Source: Cylicocyclus nassatus (lineage: Eukaryota; Nematoda; Chromadorea; Rhabditida; Strongylidae). From it: 64,000 bases of DNA. Position 1 is the stretch's first letter. Each line of letters begins with the position of its first letter. Below the pieces are notes generated by a model that saw nothing but the letters and a program-made list of their open reading frames with translations, did not search any database and was not told the origin of the DNA. The DNA lies in contig CATQJL010000223.1 of NCBI GenBank assembly GCA_958299035.1, positions 13,378,293-13,442,292 on the forward strand, written 5' to 3'. Below are positions 35,154 through 46,440 of this stretch, one piece after another. Position numbers and translations under genes: made by a program.

Positions 35154-35627
35154 CAGGGTTGAGCGTGAGGTCAGGCGCGCCCGACCTGAAGGGTGATCTT
35201 GGGGTATGAGAGAAGGGGGGGGGTCGTAATTAAGAACCGAATCCGTTCAGTTGGGGAGATACTACGAAGGTGGAAAAGACATGCGCTAGTCCGGTGGATA
35301 TCGTAATCACCAGTACAAGAATAACGGTCGTGAACAGCATACTGATTGTTTCCACAATCGAAATTTCAGCCAAATTCAAGTCTTTGTGAAATGGGTATTA
35401 TTTCCGTAATCAGCATGTCAGATTACCTCTATGAGCTTCAAACTCATTACCTACCACATTTTCTAGTGTTTCGCAACGTCTAAAAAGCGTGATTTTCAAA
35501 CGTGATTAACTTAAGGCTTCAAAAGTGAAAATAGCCAGCTTTTTTATACTCATAACAAAGTAACGTTCCCTGCAACCCTATGTCGTTTTTTTTGAAGGAC
35601 TTGTGCCTGACCTCTTGCTCAACCCTG
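35154..35627. mobile_element. GTTGAGC-family inverted-repeat element, copy 2
   Basis: The ends GGGTTGAGCGTGAGGTCAGG and GTGCCTGACCTCTTGCTCAAC are the best-preserved terminal pair of this family. It is non-coding. Confidence 0.6.
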
Positions 35628-36138
35628 GTTATCACTATTATCAGATTACCCAGCTACGAAACCCTCCCCTTTTGAATCCTCAATACGACCCCTAGGTGTG
35701 GCGGCGTGCCACTCCCCACGATTGACCCTGTGCATACCTTGCAAACATTAATTTCACAAAGTAACAAAATTCAAAGCAAAATTATAAGGGAAAGCTAGGC
35801 ACAATTAAAACAACTTGAAAAATTAAAAATTCAAAATAGCGTGCGAATTGACATATTTTTCAAAGGCTGAGCTTGGCGGCGCACACCGTTGCTATGGGGC
35901 GCGCTTTCTGTGCCTTTACCAGGCCGATGCGAATATATTTAGGCCTGATCTTAAAGACGCTTCTGTGATCTGGAATTAGATTTGTACTGGTAGCGAACTT
36001 CTTGACATAGAACATACTTGTGTGAAGAAACTCGGAAAACTATGTGATGGTTAACAGGGAGCTTGCGCGGGAGCAACTCAATTTAGAAAAACACTTACCA
36101 TATTCATACATCATTTCTATCTCTTACTGTCCTCTTAC
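35628..36138. other. No gene seen
   Basis: Spacer with short GC-rich segments near 35700 and 35880. A GGTAAGTG donor-like site on the minus strand near 36090 may belong to the exon at 36139-36505. Confidence 0.35.
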
Positions 36139-36505
36139 ACACCAAATTTGGCGACTTGCGAATTGCGTATGCGCTTCAAACGAGCTTATTATTTCATTTT
36201 CTTCAATACGAAAAATTCCACTTGAATTCCCGCGCACTGGCACGGTGAATTTTGGAGCGCCAAATTGTACTGTTGGTTGCACTTCAAGCTCCTCAGGCAG
36301 TTCAACGACAAGATAAGCCGATGTTGTGATTATTTTGCATGTACCTGCAGTACCGCTGCCAGCAGAGGCGGAGGGGAATTTCCTTATCTGGGAGAGCGTC
36401 GCAAAATTTTCATGAGTAATAAGTTTATGAGCATATGAAACACGCAAACAACATTTTCCTTTGTAAATGTGAGGGTTCTCGTAAATCACAAAAAAATAGG
36501 TTGAG
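36139..36505 (-). CDS. Probable internal exon, unknown protein
   Basis: After an ATTTTACAG acceptor, 122 codons stay open to a TGT-GTAAGA donor. The sequence starts STYFFVIYENPHIYKGKCC and later has a run of hydrophobic/charged alternation, VVELPEELEVQPTVQFG, suggesting beta strands, plus an NSS glycosylation-type site. This is the longest single-exon coding stretch in the window that is not repeat-derived. Upstream exons should lie at higher coordinates but were not found; the plus-strand gene at 36756-37068 occupies that side. No family is recognised; an extracellular beta-rich domain is one possibility. Confidence 0.5.
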
Positions 36506-36755
36506 CTGTAAAATATTTTTCCATCAATTTAGAAGAAAAGAAGCATATCTTTGGTACGGCTGAGGATCCTTTTCGCCAAAAGTTTTTATTTGCTCTCTCC
36601 TCTAAATTTGTGACCGTTGCTAATACAGATAGTTACAATGTCTGAAGTTTTTCGGTGTTTTTTTTTTCGTTTATTCCAATCTAAATGCCAAGTCTTGCAG
36701 AGGAGGATTGAAAGATCATAACATTGCCTCATTGGTTTTTCTCTCAAATAAATAG

Positions 36756-37068
36756 CAATGACCGGCGTCTAAATGTTTTGTCCAAGATCAATTTCACCAC
36801 ATCTGTTTTCGTTTCCAAAATCAACAAACTTTCCGCAAGAGCAAACTTCTGTAAGACAATTTCTGAAGTCTTTGAATCGCTCGAAAATGACTTTTTGTGG
36901 AAGCATCAGTTCATGAAACTAGAGTGGAAGCTAGCTTTTTTACAATCAAACTTGTTACGATTCCTCTTTGCGTGGGTCTTCAATAAATTTCACCAGCCAA
37001 AGGTGAGTTTTTTTGTAGGTTATCCTTTAATGTTATGACACAAATCTCAGTTGACTCAAGAATTCTAA
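36756..37068 (+). CDS. Unknown protein, last two exons
   Basis: Exon 36756-37002 (82 codons) follows a pyrimidine-rich ATAAATAG acceptor and ends CAGCCAAAG before GTGAGT. A 48-nt intron (37003-37050, ending AATCTCAG) leads in phase to LTQEF-stop (37051-37068). The product is rich in Phe, Leu, Asn and Lys (NFTTSVFVSKINKL; KLEWKLAFLQSNLLRF) and looks helical. Earlier exons are unknown. It lies divergently from the exon at 36139-36505, about 250 bp apart. A foldback element starts 55 bp after the stop codon. Confidence 0.5.
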
Positions 37069-37123
37069 TATTTGAAGTGGTCAACTTTAAGGAGAAGTTC
37101 TCAGAATAAACTTAAAAAGCATA

Positions 37124-38863
37124 CAGGGTGTCCCAAAAAATGTTAACACTGTTTGATCGTCAATAACTCCCTTGCTTTCAAGTCTTTCGCCGAGCGTTAG
37201 GTACCATTTTGTAGAACGAGGATGAACTTAGATCATATCCTCGATACATAGAGCCGCCCCGTACTCTGGTAACCTTCACTTTGAAGGCTATAAGGGGACA
37301 TAACCTTCACATGGAAAAAATCTTGCGCAAAGATTCGCGCACGAAAACGCTGGTCTACCTCGTGAATGAGCGATTTTCAAAGCTTGGGACGTTGTCAGTT
37401 CTCCTCGTCGTGTCATGACGATCAGAATGATATATAATGTTGCAGTTTTTCGTTAAGACCCCGCAGAGATCTACGACCAGAGCCAAATGCCCCGTCGGCT
37501 CCGGCCAGTCTCCGCTGCTCGTCTGCGTCTCCGCGCGCTGCGCGCTACCTCGCTACCCCATACGCGGGGCGCGGGGCATTTGGCTCTGGTGCCTTTTTAT
37601 TCGCTGTTTCGAACCCAAATTTAGCAAGCTATATATCATTTTGAAGCTCTTGATCTCTATTTTCACGCTGACAACGTCTCAAATCACATTTTTTGATTTC
37701 ATCGAGAAATTCGGCAAAAGCCTTGTTTTCGAAAATCTCTTGTTTTTCTCCTAGTTTAACTATTTTCATGCGGTTTTTTCGTGCAGTACATAGATTCTGC
37801 TTGTGTTCATAATGCAGACAACCACCCAGCCTTTACCTCTTCGATTATGGTGGAATTTTTTGCGAAAAACCGTAAAAAGTGCGTTTTTCTTTACCCTATT
37901 CTGTTTCACTGCTTTCGCATCGATTTTTTTCTAGCTTGGGTGATTGTTGCTCAGAACAATAAGCGCAATAATCCAGACAATGTCCCAGGAAACAGGAACT
38001 CAATACGGGGGTAAAAATTTAAAGGACGCATCAAAAATTAAAACCCCGTGTTGCGAATTGCTGGTCCTGGAGAGAAAACTTGCACTTTGAAAAGCCGCCA
38101 AATGAAAGATTTCAAACCTATTTGCAGCGTTTTTATTCGGTTTTCAGCAGTTTCTTTTGCTTTTTGTATCTGTTTTAAGTCATTTCCTCTTCTCTGATCT
38201 TCTTTAAACAACCTTCACTATTTGTGACGTCAGATGTTCAAACAACCTTCACTTTTGACGCCCTGTCTCTAGACTATCGAAGGTATGACTTAGATTTACA
38301 GTATCAAGCGAATCATCCAACGCTCCTGGTTACTGTAGACTTACGGTAGGAATTTCCAGCATGTGGAATCGTCGTGAAATAAACCCTCTGACAAAATATT
38401 ATTCAAAAAATCTGAAAAATCTTGTACTAGGGTTTTCGCGCACGCTGATTTCACTACACAACTTTTTAAGAGTGTTTTCAGCTTTTTTGACAGTGTAAGC
38501 AGATTTTGACACATGCTGGGAAGTCAGTTATTACACTTTTTCTAGGATAACTTTGAAAAGAAGTATCTTAATGAAGTGAAAATTTCATATTCAAAATCAG
38601 CGGCTTTCATTACCATAGTAAAAGAGATGTTAGCTTGTTTGGCTCTGTTTCGAACCAGAAAATGGGCTTTAGTGGCCTTAAATTCTTGTCAAATTTTTTA
38701 CCGTAATTCTAACGTAACGAGGAGAGTTAGATGATTCGCTCGATGCTGTAAATCTAAGCTTTTCCTCGGTCTACAAAATGGTACCTGAAGCTCGGCGAAA
38801 GACTTGAAAGCAAGGGAGAGTTATTGACGATCAAACAGTGTTAACATTTTTTTGGGACAGCCT
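37124..38863. mobile_element. CAGGGTGTCCC-family foldback element, longest copy
   Basis: The left end CAGGGTGTCCCAAAAAATG and right end TTTTTTGGGACAGCCTA are inverted partners. The match continues for over 130 bp (TACCATTTTGTAGA...). Three other copies lie at 14873, 57141 and 59586. At about 1.74 kb this copy is the longest and holds extra interior sequence, including a GC-rich hairpin. No transposase motif is readable. Confidence 0.7.
37476..37590. repeat. GC-rich 115-bp hairpin
   Basis: Perfect 18-bp arms ACCAGAGCCAAATGCCCC and complement bound a GC-rich loop with GCGCGCTGCGCGC and ACGCGGGGCGCGG inside. It contrasts strongly with the AT-rich element that contains it. It could be a tiny nested element or a structured non-coding RNA. 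Nothing shows it is transcribed. Confidence 0.6.
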
Positions 38864-39664
38864 ATATAAAGCTTGTCATACAAAATCCCATCTTTAACAT
38901 CTGTTCAATTGCATTTCTCTTCCGCTTAGACCACGTAAGGCGGAGCAAAACTTTCTCTGAGCACTGTGACAGCGAATTTCCAAGTTTATGCTGCAAATGT
39001 TTCATTCGTTAACTACAAGTTGAAAGTGTTGCAGGATAATGGTACACACATATCTTATGCCAAACCAGACTTTGTAAAGACATGACTAAACCTTCTCACG
39101 CACATTTCTCTGGGAGAATGTTGCATATGTCTTTTACAATTTATATACCAGTTTTTTCCGAGGCTCCGCACCGGACCCCGAATTACGACTTTCCCCTTGC
39201 TTTTTCGGTTCAAAACAACATCCAGCCTGTATAAGCGCCACCTCCGCCGAGCACTGGTTGCGCAACCTGTAATCCCCTACTACGATCTTTTTTTTTCAAA
39301 ATAACTTGAAAATTTGAAACTTCATCACAAATAAATATTTGATTAAAACACCAAGAATGCGCCAGCAAAGCTGTCTTGGGGCACCTCAACGGGCATTGCA
39401 AGCAAAACATCAAAGTGTTTGAGAGCCTCGTTTGCCTTTCAGAATTATTGAAAGCATCATCTTGTTCAATTTTGTGAAGTAAAGTCTGAAATGTTTGGCT
39501 CGTTCCTGCAATGGTTATTGACTCAAGCAAATTCCAAAATTGAGAGACTATGTTCCAAAAATCTCGTTTTCTGAGATTTTTCTGACCTTATGTACTTGAA
39601 CAATCCGTGTTGCCTATCCATACAGAATAGGCAGGAGGAAAAGGAACTTGATTTTGTTTGGTGC
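38864..39664. other. Unassigned; possible minus-strand exon at 39210-39530
   Basis: A minus-strand frame after a CCATTGCAG site is open for about 90 codons and contains several cysteines (MFCLQCPLRCPKTALLAHSW). Other frames are partly open too. Kept as a candidate only. Confidence 0.3.
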
Positions 39665-40380
39665 TTAAAGTATTTCCAAAAAGTCAAATACAGTTTCCAC
39701 TGTTAGACTGTGAAATTTGAAAGGACCAGCGCTTTTCAATTTATAGATACCCGTTAGATTTGAAGTATTGAACTCTGACATAGCTGTCTGTGCAATGCAG
39801 TCCGCAAAAATAGTCATCTTTCTTTGTTTTGAAGGAACGTGAAAATCAAACAGGCTGATGAGTGTATATAATATCTCATGAGTAGAGTAATCTTTGTCTA
39901 TGCCACACATATACAACTAAAACAAAGCCGAAGCAAGTAAACCCGCTTCATTAGAAAATTATACTGGATTACTACAAAAATAGAACGTATTTTTTTGCGA
40001 AATTGATGCAATGGAACGTGAAACACAGCGCATTTGCGTTGTTACTGAATTTGATACCCAGCTCGGGCAGGACTGTAAAATCAAGTTTTGGTTCATTACA
40101 AAGTACGGCGATTTAGTCCCATTTGTTTTCTGAAAAAATTAATATTATAAAAAGAATAAATGAGGTGTCTTTGCCAGAAGGGTAGTCCATGCCGAAGTTT
40201 ATTTGGTAATGAATTCAAATCATTTCATTGTAATGATCAAATCGAATAACACAAATTCTGTATTGTCAAAGCTGCCAATTGGCTTAGGAATGGCTCATTC
40301 AAGTGCAACAAAACTTTGCTTATTACATCTGCACAATAATGAACTGTTTTCGGTTCTGAGGGCCTAGCTAGAGAATCCAT
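39665..40380 (-). CDS. Unknown protein, three-exon partial model
   Basis: The last two exons are well supported: 39965-40129 (after TTTTTTCAG) and 39665-39916 (after TTTGTTTTAG). They join in phase across a 48-nt intron and give 138 residues, with SCPSWVSNSVTTQMRCV in the first and FADCIAQTAMSEF in the second, ending FLEIL-stop. Upstream, an ATG-led frame at 40237-40380 (MDSLARPSEPKTVHYCADV...) is coding-like and probably the first exon, but its donor is unclear (GTAATA at 40326 or a later GTGTTA). The product appears helical and soluble, with no signal peptide in the candidate start. No family is recognised. Confidence 0.5.
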
Positions 40381-40734
40381 TTCGGTACTTCTTACGAGGT
40401 ATTGATGTCAACATAGGTTAGAGATTGAGATGAGTTTTATACCTGTAGACACGTCTTTGAGCACTGATTTGAAATCTGCTTTCCTTTTCTGCGGAACCAC
40501 CTTCCGAAAGGAGTTATGGGCATTTAAATGTCTAAATTTGTCAAGCTTCAAGTGGCATAAATTTAGCGAAAAGCTTTACAAAACCAACTACGCGTCTTCC
40601 ACTGGCTGTGTTCCTTTCTTGTAGTCGGTATATGTGGTGCAGATACGATAATCACCTTCAGCTGATTTTGTGCAGCTTTTCGCAAATTTTATGCCATTTA
40701 GAGTCTCAAACACTCATAACCAGGATTGGGCTTA

Positions 40735-41150
40735 GGGTCAGGCACGCCCAACCTGAGGGGGCGTATTGGGGGTAAGACTAGGGGGAGGAGGTCGTAATTA
40801 AGACGAAATTGTTCACAAAATGGAGGATATACAACGATTGAGTAAGGTTAAAAAGAATAGTGCTAAACCAGTGAATATCATTCCACCGGAGAAGAAAAGA
40901 CTTTCGTTAATTGCATATTGGTAATTTCACTAAGGAATAACAAGTCTCTGCCAACTAAAATCACCAAATAGGCTTGCTGTGTAAAGTAATTGAGATTTCC
41001 GTAGTCAGCATGCCAAATTACCTATACGAGCTCTAAAAACCACCACCTATCACATTTTTCAGTGTTTCCTAACGTCTATGAAGCGTGATTTTCAGACGTG
41101 ATTAACTTGGTCACAAGAATAAAAAATTTTCAATTGAGTTTCGGCTGCTT
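40735..41150. mobile_element. GTTGAGC-family element, copy 3, truncated
   Basis: The left end GGGCTTAGGGTCAGGCACGCC and the interior TCACAAAATGGAGG ... CTAACGTCTATGAAG match the copies at 34.1 and 35.2 kb. The right inverted end is not clear. Confidence 0.5.
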
Positions 41151-41179
41151 TTCTTCCTCACTAGGTTTTTGGTAAAAAA

Positions 41180-41660
41180 ACAATAGACAGAATTGCACCG
41201 AATCTGCACTACAGGGATCGAGCATGAGGATTTGATTTCGGAGTCATCGAATGATAATTAACAGTGACGTTTGTGCTGACGTGCACAGAATGTAGAAATG
41301 CATGGGGTGAAAAATTCTAGTAAATTACTTCACAAAGTACAGTTTTTCTCAGTGCAATTACTCCCCTGTCTTGCAGTGATGCCATGATCATGAATATTTT
41401 GGTCTCCTCCTTGCTTTCCTACTTATTTGCAGCACAGCTTGAGAACCCTTGTTACTGTAATGAAACAGGCATAATAAAGGCTTGCTGCAATAGTACTTTT
41501 GGTGAGTGAAAGGCAAGTGAAAAGAAACAGTTTTTTGTATGCGGAATAAGATTATTCGAATGTAGTTTTTGTACGTGGATTGAAAATATTCGAATGTTGC
41601 AGTCGTTATACTACCATTTCTTTAATTGCTTGCATGACTAAAGGTTGAAAACGATAGACG
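41180..41660 (+). pseudogene. Diverged paralogue of the duplicated secreted-protein gene
   Basis: Aligns with 1060-1360 and 54650-54940 from the CACTACAGG block through the GTGAAAA donor into exon 2. Exon 1 has deletions and an in-frame stop, so the ancestral frame is dead. In a different frame of the exon 2 region, an ATG at 41390 opens a new reading: a signal-peptide-like MNILVSSLLSYLFAA followed by NPCYCNETG and ACCNST, ending at a GTGAGT donor near 41501. A downstream TTGCAG could continue it for a few residues. Whether this is a new frame or chance is unknown. Confidence 0.4.
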
Positions 41661-42042
41661 CTTGCTTCACTAAATGTGACTTTCTTTGACTTGCATTGCA
41701 AACTTATCTGGCTAAATCTTGAGGATTTTTCCGCATTCGTTGTCATTTCAAACGATAAACTGAAATAAGGTTCACCTTTTTATATGCAACAAACCGTTGG
41801 ATAGTAAGTTACTTTTCTTTTAGAAAAACTTTGAAAGACGTGAACCAAAGTGAAGAAACTTGGTTTGGAGAACTTGCGACTGCGGTTTAGTGCGCTGTTC
41901 CAAATATCTGTATTGTCGGCATACTCCATGATACATATTATAGTATAGCGGACTGACAGTCGGAACTGAAATTGAATTGAACACTCTAAATTAAAAAATT
42001 CCATTCGCATAACTTCATTTTGTGTATTTTTCTCTATGGATG

Positions 42043-42338
42043 CTACAAAGGCGAAAAAGATAGGTTCTTAAGTTTCCCGACTGCTCTACGTAGCTGTCCT
42101 TGAGTGATAGCATCATTTCTAGCTTTCCACCTTTGATGCTGCTGTGAATTTTGTCATTGAGCACAAGTATAATATTGAGACTAAGACATACCTCACGCGA
42201 TTTCAGTCGTTGCGCAATTTGGTACGCGACAACTTTACATAATTTTTCTAAACGCACTTTGCTTAAGCCAGATTTGTTACTTTTACGAGAACTTACAAAG
42301 CTTCGCGCCTAAGCTTTTGCCAGTAGCACACAATTAAT
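42043..42338 (-). CDS. Unknown protein, three C-terminal exons
   Basis: Exons 42297-42338, 42192-42261 and 42043-42141 join in phase through a 35-nt intron (GTAAGT...CTTAAG) and a 50-nt intron (GTATGT...TTCACAG). The product begins with a short hydrophobic run LIVCYW that could end a membrane span. It continues as a strongly charged helix (KVRLEKLCKVVAYQIAQRL, then QHQRWKARNDAITQGQL) and ends LSFSPL-stop. The pattern suggests a membrane protein with a short cytoplasmic helical tail. Upstream exons were not found between 42340 and 43480. No family is recognised. Confidence 0.55.
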
Positions 42339-43487
42339 CTGTAGGCCTCTAGCAAAACGCCAAGTCGCATGAATGTAGCGATTTCACGGAATCGCGGGAA
42401 GTATGCCTTAGGCATTACACAGTAAATCGATACTGATGAAACTTTAGTACTTTGCCCAAAAAATTAGGAGAGGAGCATCATCGGTTACAGGTACTCATCA
42501 CTAACTCGCAAGCAGCTGCCTAATACAGTTGTGACTGTAGAATGTGGAAATTTTTGGCAAATTCGATGTCGACGAATTCGGCAAAGTCGGCGAAAAACGT
42601 AAAGTCGCCGACTTTGCTGACATCGCCGAGAATTTTCACATTCTAAACTCATAACTGTTTGACTGCATGCATGATGCAAATCTTCACATTTCCGCTCAAA
42701 TGGACCACCCATTGTGCTGACAACATTTCTTACCTTGTTTTTGTAGTTGATGGCACATTATAGGGATGAGAATCCGCTAAAATACACGATTTTCAAATTT
42801 GAGAAAAAATTCAGCAGAACGTGAGTTTGTAACCCCATAATCCGGCGAACGGTGCACATATAGGCATGTGTTAATCATGACCGAATAGCGGTTTCAACAG
42901 AGATTCTAATTTACAAGAAAACATAAACAAGTTTTTCAATAGACGGGCGAAAAGTGCACACGGATTTTCAGCCTTGCGTGGTTTAACTGAATTTTTTTGC
43001 ACTTAAATTTCACTAAATAACTAGAATTCGTGAAAACTGGGTTTGAAAACTACTGTGAGTGGAGTTTCGGGTCAATTCAAAACCAAATATTTCAGCCAGA
43101 ATCAGTGGCGAAGTCAAGAGCGAAAACCGAGAAAAATCAGAAGGCGGTTTTCTTGAAAAAATTGGGCATAGAGGTTAGAGGTTAGGGTTTCTGAGCTGTT
43201 GATTACAAAAAGCACATCGTACCGATGGCTTCTTTCTGTAGGGTTAATGTTGGCTAAATTTCAGGTAAATATCGATTCTAACAAAGTTTGCTAGCCATTT
43301 TCGCCTTCACTTAAAGTAGTTTGCACCGTGTTCAGCTGTTAGAAAACTCGCGGAGCTGCTGTATCGAATGATGTTCATCTTAGCTTTCTATTTACATGAG
43401 TATTGGGTAGCGTCCTAACAAAATCATTTTCGCAGAACATAATCGAAGACCTCAGATCAAAGCTGAATGACCTACCACCCATATCGG
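42339..43487. other. No gene resolved
   Basis: Contains the small hairpin element at 42524-42662 and AT-rich spacer. Missing upstream exons of the minus-strand gene ending at 42043 should be here. Confidence 0.35.
42524..42662. mobile_element. Small hairpin MITE
   Basis: A palindrome with CAGTTGTGACTGTAGAATGTG at one end and the complement CACATTC...CATAACTG at the other; the centre reads GGCAAAGTCGGCGAAAAACG. A second copy with the same centre lies at about 46940-47068. Confidence 0.65.
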
Positions 43488-43875
43488 GCATATACAGTTG
43501 TAGCGGTGGTCCGGCCGTAATTGCGGGTGCGGAACTTGCGGGATTTAGTTTTAACTTCTTCCAAATGCTTGATGAGATGAATCTTCTAGTATACATTATG
43601 CCCGCAGTCCATGGTGATAGGTAGCATATGATACTACTTTGTTATTTTCAAATTCTGTTCATATGAGCAACAATACATGTGCTAATCTCATAAAACATGC
43701 CAATACAATACAATGCACCATGGAAAACGGGCATAATGTATACTAAAAGACTCGTCTCATCAATCTGAGCCAAGTTTTCTTGCAAATTCCAAATAAAATT
43801 GTTTTGGAAGAAGTTATAACTAAATCCCGCAAATCCCGCAATTTTGTCCGGATTCCACCGCTGCACTGTAGTAAC
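43488..43875. mobile_element. Foldback repeat
   Basis: TACAGTTGTAGCGGTGG at the left faces CCACCGCTGCACTGTAG at the right, with mirrored TGCGGGATTTAGTT and AGTATACATTATGCCCG blocks. A single half copy lies at 31195-31440. The open frames here (including one at 43403-43624) come from the repeat. Confidence 0.65.
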
Positions 43876-45328
43876 AATGGAATTGGGCGAAGCATGCAGT
43901 TCAAGCTGAAACTCGATAAGATCGACAGTTTAGAGGTTGCAGAGCCTCCAAAATTGATGAACGAAGATTTGGAGGATTTGGAGTTCTCGCAACCCAAAAA
44001 ATTTCATTTTGCTAATTTTTGAGATTCGCATCCCCCAATTTTGGACCCCCAGGTTCCACCTACCTTCTGACCCCGCCCGCTTCCCAAACTTCGCCCACTC
44101 AATCACAACCATTCTCCCCTCGAAAGAACAACTTAGACATTGTCAACACCACCGTCTCCTCTCAACCATTGCAAAACCGCTAGTCCACCTATCAAAGCCC
44201 CGCCCAATTCACTCAAAACACCTTCAAATGAAGTTTCGCCCCTTACCTTCTCGATTCCGCCCACCTGCACTCCAACCGTGGAAAGTGAGCGAAAATTTGA
44301 AAAGGTGAAAAATAAGCTCACTTCCAGTGCTTTTGTACAGCTGCAATTTCTCCAAACAAGGTCCGCCTACTTTCTACGCCCACCACGATCAAAATAAGGA
44401 AAAATCGCACTTTTCTAATTACCCCTTTCTAGCCGTTTTAAGTCTTTTCAGTCTCCTGACACAGCTCATACAAGCGCCGGGAAACTTTCACATGCGCTTT
44501 AGTAATAGAAGGGGGAAAAACAAGGGGGAGAAAGAGGGAAAATCGCGTGGCCAGAGTTCAAAAAAAAATCCGGAGACTCTTATAGATAGGCTTTCACAGA
44601 GCAAGCCCTTACATTTTCTCCGAATATGTTTGTTCCTCTCGAATACAAAATTAAATATGGCTATGGCCCGTCTTCCTTGCTTTCCACGAAATAAAATTCA
44701 AAATGTGCATCATTCTCTTTATACAGCGTCTCATACGCAGGAGATATATGCAGGCTACATATAAAAAAAGAGCTTCCAAAATTATATGTAGATGCTCACC
44801 TGCCATTAGCCCAATCCTGCAACTCGAAGAGCTATAAGGGCGCAACTCGCCTTTATTGACAGATACTCAAGTTTGGCTGTCAATTCTCCTGCAACTTTTT
44901 CCTTTAAAAAACATATTTTCGTAGATTTGTCGAATAAAACAAACCTCGGCCCATTATCTATAATATTCGCAGAGTTATTAGCCCTCCAATAATGCTCAGG
45001 CCATAAAATCGGCTCATCCAATATTGCCCCGTAAACTCCTACAAAAAACACGTTAGACACCTCTCTCGCACCTTTCCAGCTAAAGTTGAAGAGAGCTCCT
45101 TTCGCTACCAATTTCATCCTAGAAGTTCAAAACTGTCAATTTTTTTGCAATAGTTCCATTTCGAGGCTCTAAGAGTGTTCTGGTGTTTATGAGAGCTTTC
45201 ACTCCAATCACCTCTGAGGCTGCACTTTTTCACCCCATCCGCCAAATCTCTGAAATTTCTCAAACTCAACTTATTTGCATATCATCGTATAGAGAAAGTC
45301 TCGTTCTCTCGAACGAGCCTAGTTGCAG
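43876..45328. other. Unassigned; one ATG-led minus frame at 44806-45117
   Basis: The minus-strand frame 44806-45117 starts at a true ATG (MKLVAKGALFNFSWKG) and stays open for 103 codons with protein-like composition. An in-frame 33-nt stretch inside it (GTGCGA...TTTGTAG) could be an intron. A proline-rich plus-strand stretch (44140-44400) shows coding-like composition but has stops in the linked frames. Neither is recognised. Confidence 0.35.
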
Positions 45329-45517
45329 AATCTAACAGTGTCTGGCGGCCGAGTTACAAGCCTGCAAAGCGGTACAAGTCAATGGTGAGCTGCAGGTGGG
45401 CTCATGTGCAAGCACTGCCAAGGGCCATTTTCAGCAAAGAAACTCATCAGCACATATCCGATGCATGGAGGATGGCAAAGAGCATCTATTTCATGCTTTG
45501 TTGGGATTGTTGAACAG
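45329..45517 (+). CDS. Unknown protein, two internal exons
   Basis: Exon 45329-45384 (after AGTTGCAG, containing VWRPSYKPAKRYKSM) ends at ATG-GTGAGC. A 50-nt intron ending TTTTCAG leads in phase to exon 45435-45517 (QRNSSAHIRCMEDGKEHLF, then a Leu-rich end), which finishes at AACAG-GTTTCC. Both are short and protein-like. Further exons were not found on either side, and a foldback repeat begins 70 bp downstream. No family is recognised. Confidence 0.45.
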
Positions 45518-45588
45518 GTTTCCGTGTGAAGAAATTTTGCTTGATAAAGGAAATTAAAAGTTATTTTTTGAAAAAAGCAAAATAAAAC

Positions 45589-46440
45589 TCAAGCTTCGTT
45601 TTTTGGGGAAGCAACCATAACCATTGTGTAGTTTTTGACGGGGGTGGTGCAGGAGGAACCAAAGGCCTGCCGCATGTTACCGCAGGAGACAATTAGAAGC
45701 GCGAGCGCTGTGGAGAAGATCTTGTCAGCGATCCAGGAAAACTTGGCAAGGATATCAATTGCAAACAAACCCTTATAACTATGCTTAGAAATAACTTTGA
45801 AAGATACAAAACACAGGTTTGGAATCAACATTGCAAGTCGCATTCGAGCGTCAGTGAATCAAAATTTGATATTGTACTAGAGAAAACAATTATTGACTTT
45901 TGATATACTCACTCGCCATCATGAAACCCTGGCGATGTATCACTGTAATACGAGGTTGTAACAACAGCAAAAGGGTATCACGATTTAACTTCAACTGTAT
46001 CTCCTGATTTTCAGCTTTTGCTACTGAACTTCGAATGAAGTCCTAGAAATCCTACTGAAAAAAATTCACAAATTTGAGCGAAAACTTTTACGCATCATTG
46101 AACCTGCCTCAGTTTGTAATGCTGGTTTCGAGATTTCCATTTCATCTGTAAACTTTTTTGCTCAAAATGGAGTTAAAATAGCGATGCAGAGTTGTTTATT
46201 TAGATGGTATGCCTGTATTGAAAAATCCGCCTTTTAATGCTGACTCCAAACCTGTGTTTCATATCTTTTGAAGTAATTTCTAAGCACAGTTATAAAGGTT
46301 TGCTTGCAATTGATAATCTTGCCAAGTTTTCCTGGATCGCTGCCAAAATCTTCTCCACAGTGTTCGCGCTTCTAATTGTCTCCTGCGGTAACAGGCGGCA
46401 GGCCTTTGGTTCCTCCTGCACCGCATCCGTTTTTGACGAG
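45589..46440. mobile_element. Foldback repeat with about 230-bp arms
   Basis: The left arm (45589-45835) and right arm (about 46235-46440) are inverted copies containing GCCAAGTTTTCCTGGATCGC and GAGACAATTAGAAGCGCGAG. The spacer is about 400 bp. The matching open frames (both read FALLIVSCGN-like or a variant) are mirror products. It has no transposase and no obvious target duplication. Confidence 0.65.

Noticed and set aside
36124..36316. Plus-strand frame opposite the exon at 36139-36505
   Set aside because: Shadow of the longer minus-strand exon, which has acceptor and donor sites.
43403..43997. Several protein-like frames with LVYIMPxVHG on both strands
   Set aside because: They are mirror products of the foldback repeat at 43488-43875; a half copy lies at 31.2 kb.
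44327..44764. Long plus-strand frame of 145 codons
   Set aside because: Low-complexity Lys/Gly-rich stretch with no splice or family support; a better ATG frame overlaps on the other strand nearby.
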